The notes under the pieces were generated by a model. It did not search any database, had not been told where the DNA came from, and saw nothing but the letters and a program-made list of their open reading frames with translations. A stretch of DNA of 64,000 bases from Cryptomeria japonica. Taxonomy: Eukaryota; Streptophyta; Pinopsida; Cupressales; Cupressaceae. Numbering within the stretch: the stretch's first letter is position 1; each line of letters begins with the position of its first letter. The DNA lies in NCBI RefSeq assembly GCF_030272615.1, contig NC_081410.1, positions 122,727,640 through 122,791,639 of the forward strand, in the 5' to 3' direction. Position numbers and translations under genes: made by a program. This document shows positions 24,685 to 35,049 of this stretch, one piece after another.

Positions 24685-25995
24685 TGTGGAGGCAGAAAAA
24701 GCAAGACCAGGTGACTAGGACCTAATCCCACTTTTGCCAGCACATTTGGAATATGAAAGAGACTAGGGAGATAGCTCACTTTGGCTACTTCTTGTGAGAA
24801 AGAGAGAGCCAAGGATTATCTCTTAGGGTTTCTATTCCTCTTATTATATGTGATGAGAAAAATTAGGGTTTGAATGATCCACCAGACTAGGAGATGAACA
24901 ATGAAGCATATATGAACTGAAATTGAACAAACTTGCAGATTTGGAACTGAGATACTGAAAGTAGAGAAGGGGGAGGAATTTGGATGTGTACCTAATGCTG
25001 AAAACTGAGCCAAATTGACCAGGACCAGGGTGCCACACCACTATCCCTGAGAACCTGACAAGGAGCTGCAACTGAGAAAATGCAAACTAAAGATCCTAAG
25101 CCTATACCCTGCCAAAAATCACTGAAAAGTGGAGGGACCAGGGTGCCACGCCCCTATCCTAGGCAGGACTAGGGCACCACGCCCCTGCCCCAGACAGATT
25201 TGGGCAAATCTCAGACTTCTAAGAAGTGCTTGTGTCTTTTCCTGATCTAAAACTCCTTCCGGGTACATGTTTCTGCACCTGCAACCAACCCCTAAGGGAG
25301 GGGTACAAGCCAATCGTCAGTCGGTGATCTCCTTTTATTCTTCAATTTCTTCAAGGCTCCTAATTGATGATGAATGCTTGATGAAATGTTGTTGAAGACT
25401 CCACATAGGCTTCTCTTTCATTACATAGAAGGCTCCTTGTGCTCCAAAAACCTGCTCTTAGATTCTTAGATCCCCCCCCTTCAAATGAAGAAAGAGAACT
25501 CTTATGTATGAAACCCTAGATCTTAATTTCAACTTAATTTCATCTTTAGGCCGACCTAGGATTTTAATTTCTTACCAATATTTTGGGGTTAAGCATTATA
25601 ATATCATAGAATTATGCTCTCAAAATTTTGGAGAAAAATCACCAATTTTTTTGGGTCATTAGATATGATGATATTAGAGCGAATCCCAAAGTTATAGCTC
25701 ATTTCGAGATGTTTTGATATGCGAAATTGGTCCTTAAAGGTCAAAATAAGACATAATTAGCGTTTATGATTTAATTATTTATTGCAAGAATAAAATTAAA
25801 AGGGGCACACTTAGGGTAAAGGGCCCAATTTTATGATGTATGAAGTGATGAAATATGACTTCAGATTTAATTAAATTAATTAATTAAATTCTTAACGAGA
25901 AATTACAATGCAAGATGCAAACACACTAAGGCAGGTGCTAAATCAAGTGTGAAATTGTACCAACCTAGCAAGGGTGTACAATTTATGACACTACA
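24685..25995 (-). repeat. 3' LTR of minus-strand gypsy element
   Basis: On the minus strand it starts TGTAGTGTCATAAATTG and ends CTCCACA. Compared with the other LTR it has a local duplication near 25138-25195, where words like CCACGCCCCT recur, and lacks the 43-bp segment with a hairpin at 31566-31608. The stretch GCCCCCACTTTAGC just right of it is the polypurine tract on the minus strand. Confidence 0.87.
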
Positions 25996-27190
25996 TTTAG
26001 CCCCCACTTTAGCGATCATATGAAACTATGTGCATATAGAAGCTAAAATAAAGAAAAGAAAACATTCATGAAAAAGGATATATCGAGAAGTTGTCGTACG
26101 AAGCCCCCAATGGTATCTACAGTACACAGTTAGGAATCACATCCTACAAAACCACATGTTAGATAAAATAAAAAAATCACCTAAACGCTTACTAAGGAAG
26201 GTGATGAAAATTCAAGGGTAGCTATATGCCCCCCTGTTTTGGCTTGATTTAGTGAGTTGAAACAGGGTATCATGTTTACCACATCAAATTGTGAAAGAAT
26301 ATTGATGAGAAATTCTCACAAGAAGATTTGATACAAGATAAAAAATTAATGGAGAATCATTTGGTAAGAAAGAAGACTAAACCTCAATTCCAACACAACA
26401 AAGAGTGTGAGGATTTGAGAGCTCTCTAACACAAGATGAAAGATTTAAATAGAAACAAATGCAAGAGATATAATCCAAAAATGCAACTCCATAAAAGAAA
26501 TTGGAAAAGAATGGAGGATTTAAATGACATCAAAGAGAGATTATTTATAGAAACACCCTTCTAAAGGAAGGCAAGAAATCCTCATCAAGGATATGCACGT
26601 GCACAAAATAGAAGGGTTTATTATAAAAGATACTACTCAATGAATAAAAGAAATTGATAAATGATAAAAGACTTCCAACACCAAGGAGGAGGTCCCAATT
26701 AAGGATATGTACTTAAGATCCCCATTAGGGATGCTTGTTCCAATTTGAGAGAAGGAATTCAAATATGAATACACCTCTACAATCAATAAGAAATCCTTAT
26801 AGAAGACACTACTTCGCAAAGGGGGAATTTTAATCTCAAGACAAAGAGATGTTTGAAACCACTCTTGCCCCCCCCATATATATGGAGATGAGATGAGATA
26901 TAAATAGACTATTATGTTGCTTCAAAAAAGTATGAATGCACGTGAAATTGTACCATCATGAATGACAATGAGCCCCCAGTAAGTGAGCTACCAATGTCAC
27001 ATAATGATGAGAAACATAATAGCCATTAATATTTTATAAAGACATGATAGATTGAATGAGGTATTTGAATATGGCATGTTAAATTCTCTACTATAAGTGA
27101 GATTAAAAACATGTATAAGATGATGAATGTTAAAAAGTCCTTAGAAAGAGAGAAGTTTATAGGAGAAGAATAGGCCACTGAGTCATACTT
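25996..27190 (-). other. Non-coding 3' internal region of gypsy element
   Basis: About 1.2 kb between the end of the coding frame and the 3' LTR on the minus strand. Where a full element would carry reverse transcriptase and integrase there is only AT-rich DNA with no protein-like frame. Confidence 0.6.
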
Positions 27191-28411
27191 TTATTTCACA
27201 CAAGAAATCTTAGGAGAGGGATAAGTGTAACTCATTAGAGCCTTATTCCTAGAAGAAGGGATTTTATCATGAGTACAAGATAAAGTATCATAAGGGGGAT
27301 TAGAAATCTCTTGAGGAGATTTGTAAAGATATTTGATCATCACCAAGATTTCCTTATGAGGGGGATGAGTGTTGAATGAAGTAGAAGATAACTTAATTGA
27401 GGTGAGGTCATCAACACTACCAAATATAGAATTCATAATGAGAGATGGTCTTTTAGATGCTTTGGTGGGCTTAGAAGTATTATATCCAAGTCCAAATGAA
27501 GCTTCATGTGTGTTTTATTCTAAAGGAACTTTAATTCCTTGTTCATTTGCACTACAACCATTGCCATTATAGCCACTCTTAGCTTAAATCTGAAAACCAG
27601 GACCATAAAGGGATGCCAAATCAGAAAGAGATGGTTGCACCTCATAGGTATCAGTGTTATATGAATTAGAGGAAGGATTTGAAGAATTATTTGAATTAGA
27701 AACAACCACAAAGTGGTTACTTAGTTGTTTAGACAAAAAGGGTTGCTCTTTAGGTTCCTCCTTAGATTTCTCCTTCTTAGTCTTAGATTCTTTCTGAGAT
27801 ACTCTATACTCTCCTACAAAAGTAGTATTAAAGTCTAGAGATCCCCAATCATCATCTGAGAGATCTCCTTCAGGAGAAACAATATCTTTAGGAGGAGATT
27901 CCAATTGAGTAGAAGAATCAAGAGTACTAGAAGGAACAATATCATTAAAGGAAGTAGATGTATTTGAAGAAGTAGAAGGATTGGGAGAAGAATGGGAAGT
28001 AGTTGAACAATAAGATCCAAATTTTAATGGTTCTTGAAGATTGGTATCAGCTAACAAGGTGTATGTTGTATTGTTGTAAATTAACTTGACTTGCTTATGC
28101 AAAGTTGAGGGGACAACTTGCATTCTATGAATCCACAGTCTCCCTAATAGAAGGTTATATGTCAAATTACTAGGCATGACATGAATAGGTGTAGATAAAG
28201 TAACAAGACCTACCTTAACAGGCAAGGTTATGACACTTAAGCATTTTTTAGCAACATTATCAAAGCCTCGAATAGTAAGAGAAGAAGTTTTGATGAGAGA
28301 ACGATCCACATTAATCTTATCCAATAAGTCTACACCACAAACATTAAGGCCAGACCCATTGTCCACAAGGGTTCGTCTTATAGAACTATCCTTAATAATA
28401 AACACAATCAT
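27191..28411 (-). pseudogene. pro: Gypsy retropepsin with C-terminal G-patch-like motif
   Basis: The 275-codon open part (28411-27584) begins with the active-site region RRTLVDNGSGLNVCGVDLL; the catalytic Asp is in the VDNGS word (family usually D-S/T/G-G). The second half of the fold has SNLTYNLLLGRLWIHRMQVV followed by PSTLHKQVKLIY, diagnostic of plant Ty3/gypsy proteases. A Ser/Asn-rich linker follows. After a TAA at 27584 the same frame gives AKSGYNGNGCSANEQGIKVP, then a stop, then FGLGYNTSK. This resembles the G-patch motif (G-x2-G-x-G ... QGI ... GLGY) found after proteases of some retroelements and in RNA-binding proteins. The frame closes at 27191 after ISNPPYDTLS and PSPKISCVK. Confidence 0.8.
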
Positions 28412-28977
28412 AAGAGAACCATATTGATGTTGGATTTCATGAGAAGGTAACTCATTTGTGTGAATACAATTTTAGATTTGGGTTTGTTTGTAGGATAAAT
28501 CAAAGAAGTCATGTTATTAGGTGTCACTATAGGTGAGACATCCAAGTTTTTGAAAGCATCTTGTAACATCCCATGATAAGAAGGTGAAGTTTGAACCAAA
28601 TCCCAAATAGAAATCTTGGCAGGAGTAGCTTTAAGTTGTTCAATGAGATCATACTCAATAATAGTTTTTGATATATGAGATGCTTGTGGAAGAGTAGGTT
28701 GAGAGGGAGGAAGTGAAGTTGGGATAAGCAGAGGACGACTAGGTTGCCTATTGTTTCTTGTGTTGTAGGTATGAGAAACCAAATGATAACTCTCATAAGG
28801 GCTCTTAGTAGGATAAACTCCTTGCACAATAATAACAAGTTTCTTAGGAGTGCAAAAATAATCATTCGCATAACCACCTTGAACCACTAAGATAGGCTTA
28901 CATTGAGGAATTTGAGAAGGACAAGAACCTTGAACTATGAAGAGGGGTTTATTAGGTGTTTCATTCAAATGTATCAA
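28408..28977 (-). pseudogene. Gypsy gag-protease linker domain with IVQG repeats
   Basis: 189 codons. Residues from about 95 onward have EYDLIEQLKATPAKISIWDL, then a region that matches the linker ahead of the protease in the 14.4 kb element (YDLVEQLGKTIALISILELL). The first 65 residues instead show three short repeats: KPLFIVQGSCPSQIP, KPILVVQGGYANDYFCTP and KLVIIVQGVYPTKSP. I do not know these repeats from gag proteins. The frame meets the protease frame (28411) with a 4-base overlap, so one small frameshift probably separates what was one polyprotein. Confidence 0.72.
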
Positions 28978-28992
28978 ATTGATTGAAGATGG

Positions 28993-30296
28993 TTAAGAAA
29001 TATCAAAGGCATCCTTATGAATTTTAGAAGAAGAATGGACAAGTTTGTTGGAAGAATTTTTGATAGTCTCTTCTTGCACTAAAATGTTATCATGGATAAG
29101 ATCAATTTTAGAAGATAGACTAGAAGTAGACATTGATTTTTTAGAATGAAAAGTATTAGTAGGAAAGGTCATATCATCCTCTATCATCAAAGGATATACA
29201 TGGGGAATAGACTCTCTAGGAGAAGGATCAACATTACTCTTTAAAAATTCACCTTTGAGAGGGAGACCTTTGAAAGAGATGTCAACAATCTTATCTTGAA
29301 CTAGGGTATCCTTATAAGTAGAACCAATTTTAGGAAAGGGAGATGCTTTATTTTTAGAGGGAGAATGTTTGAGATTCATGGAAGGTGAGATGATATCAAG
29401 GATATTACTCTCATAGGGTAGAAAATAATCAACACCTTCTTCTAATGGTTCATCCCAAATAGTGAGGTCATTGAATAAAGTATTAGAAATATCTTGCACA
29501 AAGATGTCCTTATTGTTATTGCCAATTTTGGGAGAAGGGATAGCATTGTTCGTTAATTCTTCATCCTTAGGAGGGAGAGCATCACTACATGCATTTGAAT
29601 CATCCTCTTGCCTCAAAATGGGTTCAATAGGATCTTTAGGGGAGAGAGAATTAAAGAAATTGATTATGATATCATCTTATTTTTTTAAGGAATATTTAGG
29701 GGTAAGACAAACTTTAGGAGAAGAGAAAGCATTTCTCATTAATGTGTCATCTCTAATGGGAATTTTGTTGAAGTCAAAATAGGAGATGCCATCACTAGGA
29801 AAAGTAGGGAAAATACCATCTTCTTGCACAAAATGATCCTCATGAGGGGAGTGTGCTTTAGGAGGAAATGAACATCTTTCTCCAAAGAATCATGCTTAGG
29901 AAGGAGATATTTGAAAGAAATTCTCATAAACTCTTGTTACACTAACATGCCCCCATTGGTAAGACCAAATGTAGGAGAAGATGAGTCAATGTCCATAAAT
30001 ACCTTTTCACTTAGAGAGGCATCATGTAAAGAAAGTAAAGTAACACTAAGAAAGGTGTTTATGATATCATCCTCTTTTTCTAAGACAACAAGATGGGAAG
30101 GGCACATTTTAGGAGAATTGTCAAGATCACCCTTCAAATCTTCATCCTTAGAGAATGAGAGAGTTTTGAAGGGATTGGTTACAACTATTTTAGGCACTAA
30201 AATGTTGTCATAGATAGAAGGAGGTTCTTTAAGAGATGGAAAAATTGAAACAAGGGAAGCTAACCCATTATCATATTTATGAAATGAATGCATCAT
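28993..30296 (-). pseudogene. Repeat-built reading frame in the gag position
   Basis: Open pieces 30296-29937, 29927-29739 and 29616-28993 on the minus strand. No capsid domain or zinc knuckle is visible. Instead a core unit recurs, of the form PKIG...KDILVQ...SFKGLPLKDE: for example PKIGNNNKDIFVQDISNTLF, PKIGSTYKDTLVQDKIVDIS and SKIDLIHDNILVQEETI, with KEPPSIYDNILVPKIVV further upstream. At DNA level related cores lie near 29075, 29300, 29495, 29820, 29938 and 30188, so the units are about 110-330 bp apart. The product would be Ser/Lys/Asp-rich and mostly disordered. It occupies the place of gag after the primer site. I do not recognise the protein. Stops and frame changes show it is no longer intact. 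Confidence 0.6.
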
Positions 30297-30610
30297 GACA
30301 AAAAAATTCCTCTTTCAAATGATAACACATACAAAATAGAAGGAAATGTTCAATTTTAACCAATGCAGGGACTCTAAATGTTGATTTATAAAATTAAATT
30401 TATGAGTGAAATGTGTTCCTATATCAGATCTGAAATTAATGATCCAAATCAAGCTATTCACAAGTTCAATTTTGAATTGGAAAAAATTAGGGTTTTAGCA
30501 AAATTAACCACTAAATTTTTTAAATTTGCAAGAGATTGAAAATTGTAAATCTGAATTTGAAATAGAGAGAACACTCAGATATGAGAACATAAATCAGAAT
30601 TAAATAAGTT

Positions 30611-30632
30611 TGGATTCATGTTAGGTTCACCA
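30611..30632 (-). other. Primer binding site, tRNA-Trp type
   Basis: On the minus strand TGGTGAACCTAACATGAATC begins three bases after the LTR end. It matches the complement of the 3' end of plant tRNA-Trp (recalled from the known tRNA) at 17 of 20 positions. The three differences are transitions at or next to former CpG sites, as expected from decay of methylated C. Most plant gypsy elements use other tRNAs. Confidence 0.75.
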
Positions 30633-30635
30633 AAA

Positions 30636-31964
30636 TGTGGAGACGGAAAAAGCGAGATCGGGTGACTAGGACCTAATCCCACTTTTGCCAACACATTGGG
30701 AATACAAAAGAGCCTAGGGAGATAGATCAATTTGCATACTTCTTGTGAGAAAGAGAGAGCCAAGGATTATCTCTTAGGGTTTCTATTCCTCTTGTTGTAT
30801 GTGATGAGAAAAATTAGGTTTGAATGATCCACTAGACTAGGAGAAGAACAATGAAGCATATATGAACTGAAATTGAACAAACTTGTAGATCTGGAACTGA
30901 GATACTAAAAGAAGAGAAAGGGAGGAATTTGGATGTGTATATGATGCTAAAAACTGAGCCAAACTGACTAGGACCAGGGTGCCATGCCACTGTACCTAAG
31001 AACCTAACAGAGAGTTGCAATTGAGAAATTGCAAACTGAAGATCCTAAGCCTATACCCTGCCAAAAATCACTGAAAAGTGGAGGGACCATGGCACTACGC
31101 CCCTGTCCTAGACAAATTTGGGAAAATATGAGACTTATGGGCAGTGCTTGTGTCTTTTCCTGATCTGAAACTCCTTCTGGGTACCTATTTCCGCACTTGC
31201 AACCAACCCCTAAGGGAGGGGTACAAGCCAATCATCAGTCGGTGATCTCCTATTATTCTTCAATATCTTCAAGGATCCTAATTTATTGTGAATGCTTGAT
31301 GAAATTTTTTTGAATGTTGTTGAAGACTCCACATAGGCTTCTCTTTCACCACATAGAAGGCTCCTTGTGCTCCAAAAACCTGCTCTTAGATTCTTAGATC
31401 CCCCCCTTCAAATCAAGAAAGAGAACTCTTATGTATGAAACCCTAGATCTTAATTTTGACTTAATTTCATCTTTAGGCTGACCTAGGATTTTAATTTCCC
31501 ACCAATCTTTTGGGGTTAAGCATTATAATATCATAGAATTATGCTCCTGAAATTTCAGGAAAAAAGTCGAGGACCATGTGTACTTTGCACATGGTCCAAT
31601 CAACTTTTCACCAAATTTTTAGGGTTGTTAGATATGATGATGTTAGAAAGAATCCCAAAGTTATAGCTGATTTGTAGATGTTTTGATATGCGAAATCAGG
31701 CCTTAAGGGTCAAAATAAGACATAATTAGGGTTTATGATTTAATGATTTATTGGAGGAATACAATAAAAAGGGGCACACTTAGGGTAAAGGGCCCAATTT
31801 TATGATGTATGAAGTGATGAAATATGAATTTAGATTAAATTAAATTAATTAATTAAATGCTTAAAGGGAAATTACAATGCAAGATGCAAACACACTAAGT
31901 CGGGTGCTAAACCAAGGGTGAAATTGTACCACCCTAGCAATGGTGTACAATTTACGACACTACT
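30636..31964 (-). repeat. 5' LTR of minus-strand gypsy element
   Basis: Aligns with 24685-25995 over its whole length. Its minus-strand start reads AGTAGTGTC instead of TGTAGTGTC, so the terminal T is changed. It contains a 43-bp segment (31566-31608) absent from the other LTR, with a perfect 10-bp-stem hairpin at 31572-31598. Confidence 0.86.
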
Positions 31965-33941
31965 ATTTTTGATTGACTTATTATCGCCAATCATAACACT
32001 TAAGGACACAACTTCAAGGGGCATTTTAATGTCTAAGCAACTAGTCCCATCCTATCTGGACGCTGGTTTCACCTTGATGCCTTAGCTCTTCCCTCACCCT
32101 GCTTCGCCATGGGCATGATGACATCAACCAAGTTTGACCGAGGGATTGAGGGGCAACCAAATTGCTTGAGTTTCATCTTACCCCTCATCTCCTCATGGTT
32201 TTATTTTCATATTGATGTGTTATCACAGGTCAAATCACTTGTCATCAACTAGAGGGTCCCCAAAGCATTCTTCCACCATCCCCAAGATTCCCGCTACCGA
32301 TTGCTGAGTAAAGGTTGTAGGGGGAAATGCACTCCATAGATCCAGAAGTGGAAAATAAAGTTTAAATATTTACCTGCAGTGTTGTAGATAAATGAAATGA
32401 GAGCATGTAAAGTGGAAAGTGTCACTCCACAGTTTTGCAAGTGATAAAAAAATGAAGAGATATGACTTGCAGAGCTATGGAGAAAGGGCATGTGACGGTG
32501 TGTATTCTACAACTCTTCAAGTAAGAATTGCACCTGGAAAAGTGACTTCTGGAGGTGTGGGGCCAATGATTGGCGAGGCTGATAGGAACTCAATGTGGGG
32601 CCATTTCATTGGCCCAATAACTTTCAAATGCTAATGTGGCTAACAAGAAAGCATGCAAAGTAAGATAAAGTTACTCTGCAGGTTCACAAGTAGAAACAAA
32701 TGAAGAAAAATGTATCTATAGAGATACAGAGGAGACTTAAGGCAAATGGTGCAACCCTCATCTGATCTCGATTGTCTATTTCACAAGCAAATATAGATCA
32801 ATAACAATGTTTTAATCACCTATTATGAGGATTTTCAAGATGCATCTCAGCCATTCATTTGTGCATGAGGGCCAAATCTAGTGAGCCACATTTAAACTGA
32901 TGCAAAAAATTTGAATCCAAATAGGTGCCCGACGGTAGTTGTTGACTTGATGGGACCGTAATTCATTTTTTACTTCGTTGGTGGGCTAAATCTGATCCGA
33001 TTTTGCCCCAACCACTTCTAGTTGATGCAGGATGATTTCCATTACTCCATCCAAATTCTACAGACATTTCTTGAGGTTTCCCATACCCATTTATTACTTG
33101 TGAAAGACCTCTTGTCCTAACATAGCACAATTAGAGACCATCCCAATGACAGAACCACCTAGATTTTAATGCATTCTACCCTCATCAAATGCAAAAATAC
33201 CTCTTTTCATCTTTTTCTGATGGAGTGGATCTTCCCCAACACACAAACAATAAAATATGTCATCCAATCCATGTTTTTTGTTCTTGTTGTAACCTAACCC
33301 TAGTTGGTTAAAGTTTATGAGTTATGCTTGCACTATAAAGGCAATTTTGTAATGTATTTTCAAGGGTCTTCTCCCTTTTATTATATAGAAATTTATGTTT
33401 TCTATATTTGTAATTTTTCCTTGCCTTGCATTAATAAAGTTATCTTCTTTCTATCTCTTTCTAGTTCAAATATTTTGTGTAAAACATATTACCTTTATAT
33501 TTGAATGCATTTTTTCTTTGTTTCCAGATTATATGTTGTGTTAAACTCCTTAGTACATCTTGTTTGTGAATTCTCTTATCTCCTTGAAATGTCTCATTAA
33601 GGTCTAACCTTCATATGTTCTTAAGGAAATTGTGTATGTCTTTGGGTAGCTTTCTTTGATGTTTTGTGCAATCATAGGCAGGGAAAGACCAATTTCAATC
33701 TTGGTGCATCACCTCTTTTACTTTTTTGCTTCACTCCTTCCCTTTTCTCTACAAGTTAGTAGAATAGGTTTTAGGAATAGACTTTACAAGTGTTGGGTTG
33801 GTTCAAAATCGTACCTTGATTGGAAAGGAAGCCAACCTCCTCCGGAGAATTCAACATCACTTGTGAAAGGTCCCACACTTGGAGGTTGTTTCCATGTTTC
33901 ACAAGGTTGTTTGAGTTGATATCTCAAGCAAGGGTGAAAAT
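31965..33941. other. Unassigned DNA right of gypsy element
   Basis: About 2 kb without a protein-like frame. CTATAAAG at 33333 followed by AATAAA at 33433, with a pyrimidine-rich stretch after it, resembles the promoter-to-polyadenylation core of an LTR, but no LTR pair was found. Confidence 0.4.
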
Positions 33942-35049
33942 TTTTGTGACAACAATAAATTCATGAGATATTATCCTGAGACCATCTTTAACACTTTCTT
34001 ACATCCCCTTCTTGCACCTCACTTTGCTGACCCTCAATGCAAATGTGAAATGACTTAATGAGGGCATTAATCAAAGCCCTCACTTCACAAGATGATTCTC
34101 CTTTATGGAAAGCTCACTATTTATATTTGCATGTTATTGTGTTGTGGAAGAGTCTTTTCTCACATGGTCTATCAAAAATCTATGTATTTCATGTAATTTC
34201 CTTTGTGCTTCTGTGTTTGGACATTTTAACATCACCACTAACTGTGTTTTTTCTAAGTTTTGTCATAGTCAACATACTATGATGGTATCCTTATATTGTC
34301 AAGACATTGTTGTATTATATTTAACTCCATGTTAGAAACCCCTTCACTTAGCAATGATTAAATTATCAACAAAATATGGCATAATTAAGGCATACCTAGA
34401 AGAGAATGGGGAAAGAAGCATGGATTCAAAAATGCAGGTAAAAATGGATACAAATAGCTATTGATTTCATACTACATTTTCATCTTTAAACTTGCAATGC
34501 CCTGTAATGTGCCTTTTTTCTCTTCAACACATAATGATATCAAGGGAGCAAGCATCAATCTCTTCAATGTGAAATGATGTCAAGGGAAAAAGCATCAATC
34601 TCTTCAACGTGGGTGGGTATAGAAATAGTTAGATGTTGCCTTCTCTTGCACCCTAAATGGATGACTCTTTCAATCTGTACAACAAAACCTTCTTCAACAT
34701 TCTCTAAATCTATGTTTGATGGTTGCAACATGCCTATTCTTCTCCCAAAAGCTATAATGTGCCATATTTAGGTAGGAAAGTGTGTTTCTTGTTGCCACAA
34801 AATGAAGTTGCTTGAATGCTAAACAAGTTGGAAACTTAAATTTCTTTAGTCTCATAGCGTAGAAAATAGTCAAAGCTAAATTTTTTATCTTTTATTTTCT
34901 TCTTCCCGAAAGGCGTGGAATCTTCACAAACATTGAAATCTCATTTGGTTATTTGGTGCCTATAATGATTTTGAGAAAAAAAAGTAACCTTGAACAATTG
35001 AAATGAGTGGAATGACTTTTTGGGCTAAAAATCCTCAAAAATGTTAACA

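Larger units (their letters stand above)
24685..31964 (-). mobile_element. Ty3/gypsy retrotransposon, minus strand, non-autonomous, 7.3 kb
   Basis: Two LTRs (about 1.3 kb each) enclose 4.6 kb. Read on the minus strand the order is 5' LTR (31964-30636), tRNA-Trp-type primer site, a repeat-built reading frame, a linker domain, a retropepsin, a G-patch-like motif, non-coding DNA, a polypurine tract near 25996-26012 and the 3' LTR (25995-24685). No reverse transcriptase, RNase H or integrase is visible. It would need enzymes from another element. The linker and protease resemble those of plant Tat/Ogre-type Ty3/gypsy elements. The flanking bases GTTAT and ATTTT are not a clear target duplication. 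Confidence 0.85.
24527..33941. mobile_element. Composite insertion in repeat A copy 2
   Basis: Sequence absent from repeat A copy 1. It consists of about 158 bp (24527-24684), the minus-strand gypsy element (24685-31964) and about 2 kb (31965-33941). The outer pieces probably formed one earlier insertion into which the gypsy element went. I do not recognise the outer pieces; they do not begin and end in TG/CA. Confidence 0.5.
23600..35049. repeat. Repeat A, copy 2, split by a 9.4 kb insertion
   Basis: 23600-24526 aligns with 1 to about 970, and 33947-35049 aligns with about 970 to 2109. The two halves are separated by 24527-33941. A possible short duplication TTTTG (24522-24526 and 33942-33946) flanks the insertion. 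Copy 2 has lost about 50 bp near 34965 relative to copy 1 near 1990. Both copies end at ATGTTAACA (35041-35049 here). Confidence 0.72.

Noticed and set aside
29462..30213. Plus-strand open frames of about 100 codons
   Set aside because: They are antisense shadows of the minus-strand repeat-built frame.
24685..31964. Reading GTTAT and ATTTT as target duplications
   Set aside because: Only three of five bases agree, and the terminal base of one LTR is changed; a real duplication cannot be claimed.
32419..32634. 71-codon frame in the unassigned DNA near 32.5 kb as a small gene
   Set aside because: No homologous pattern, no splice or promoter context, and the minus strand is equally open.
34058..34335. 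Open frames in repeat A copy 2 that resemble those at 1073-1297
   Set aside because: Similarity comes from the DNA repeat itself; the frames contain no known domain and differ by frame-independent changes.
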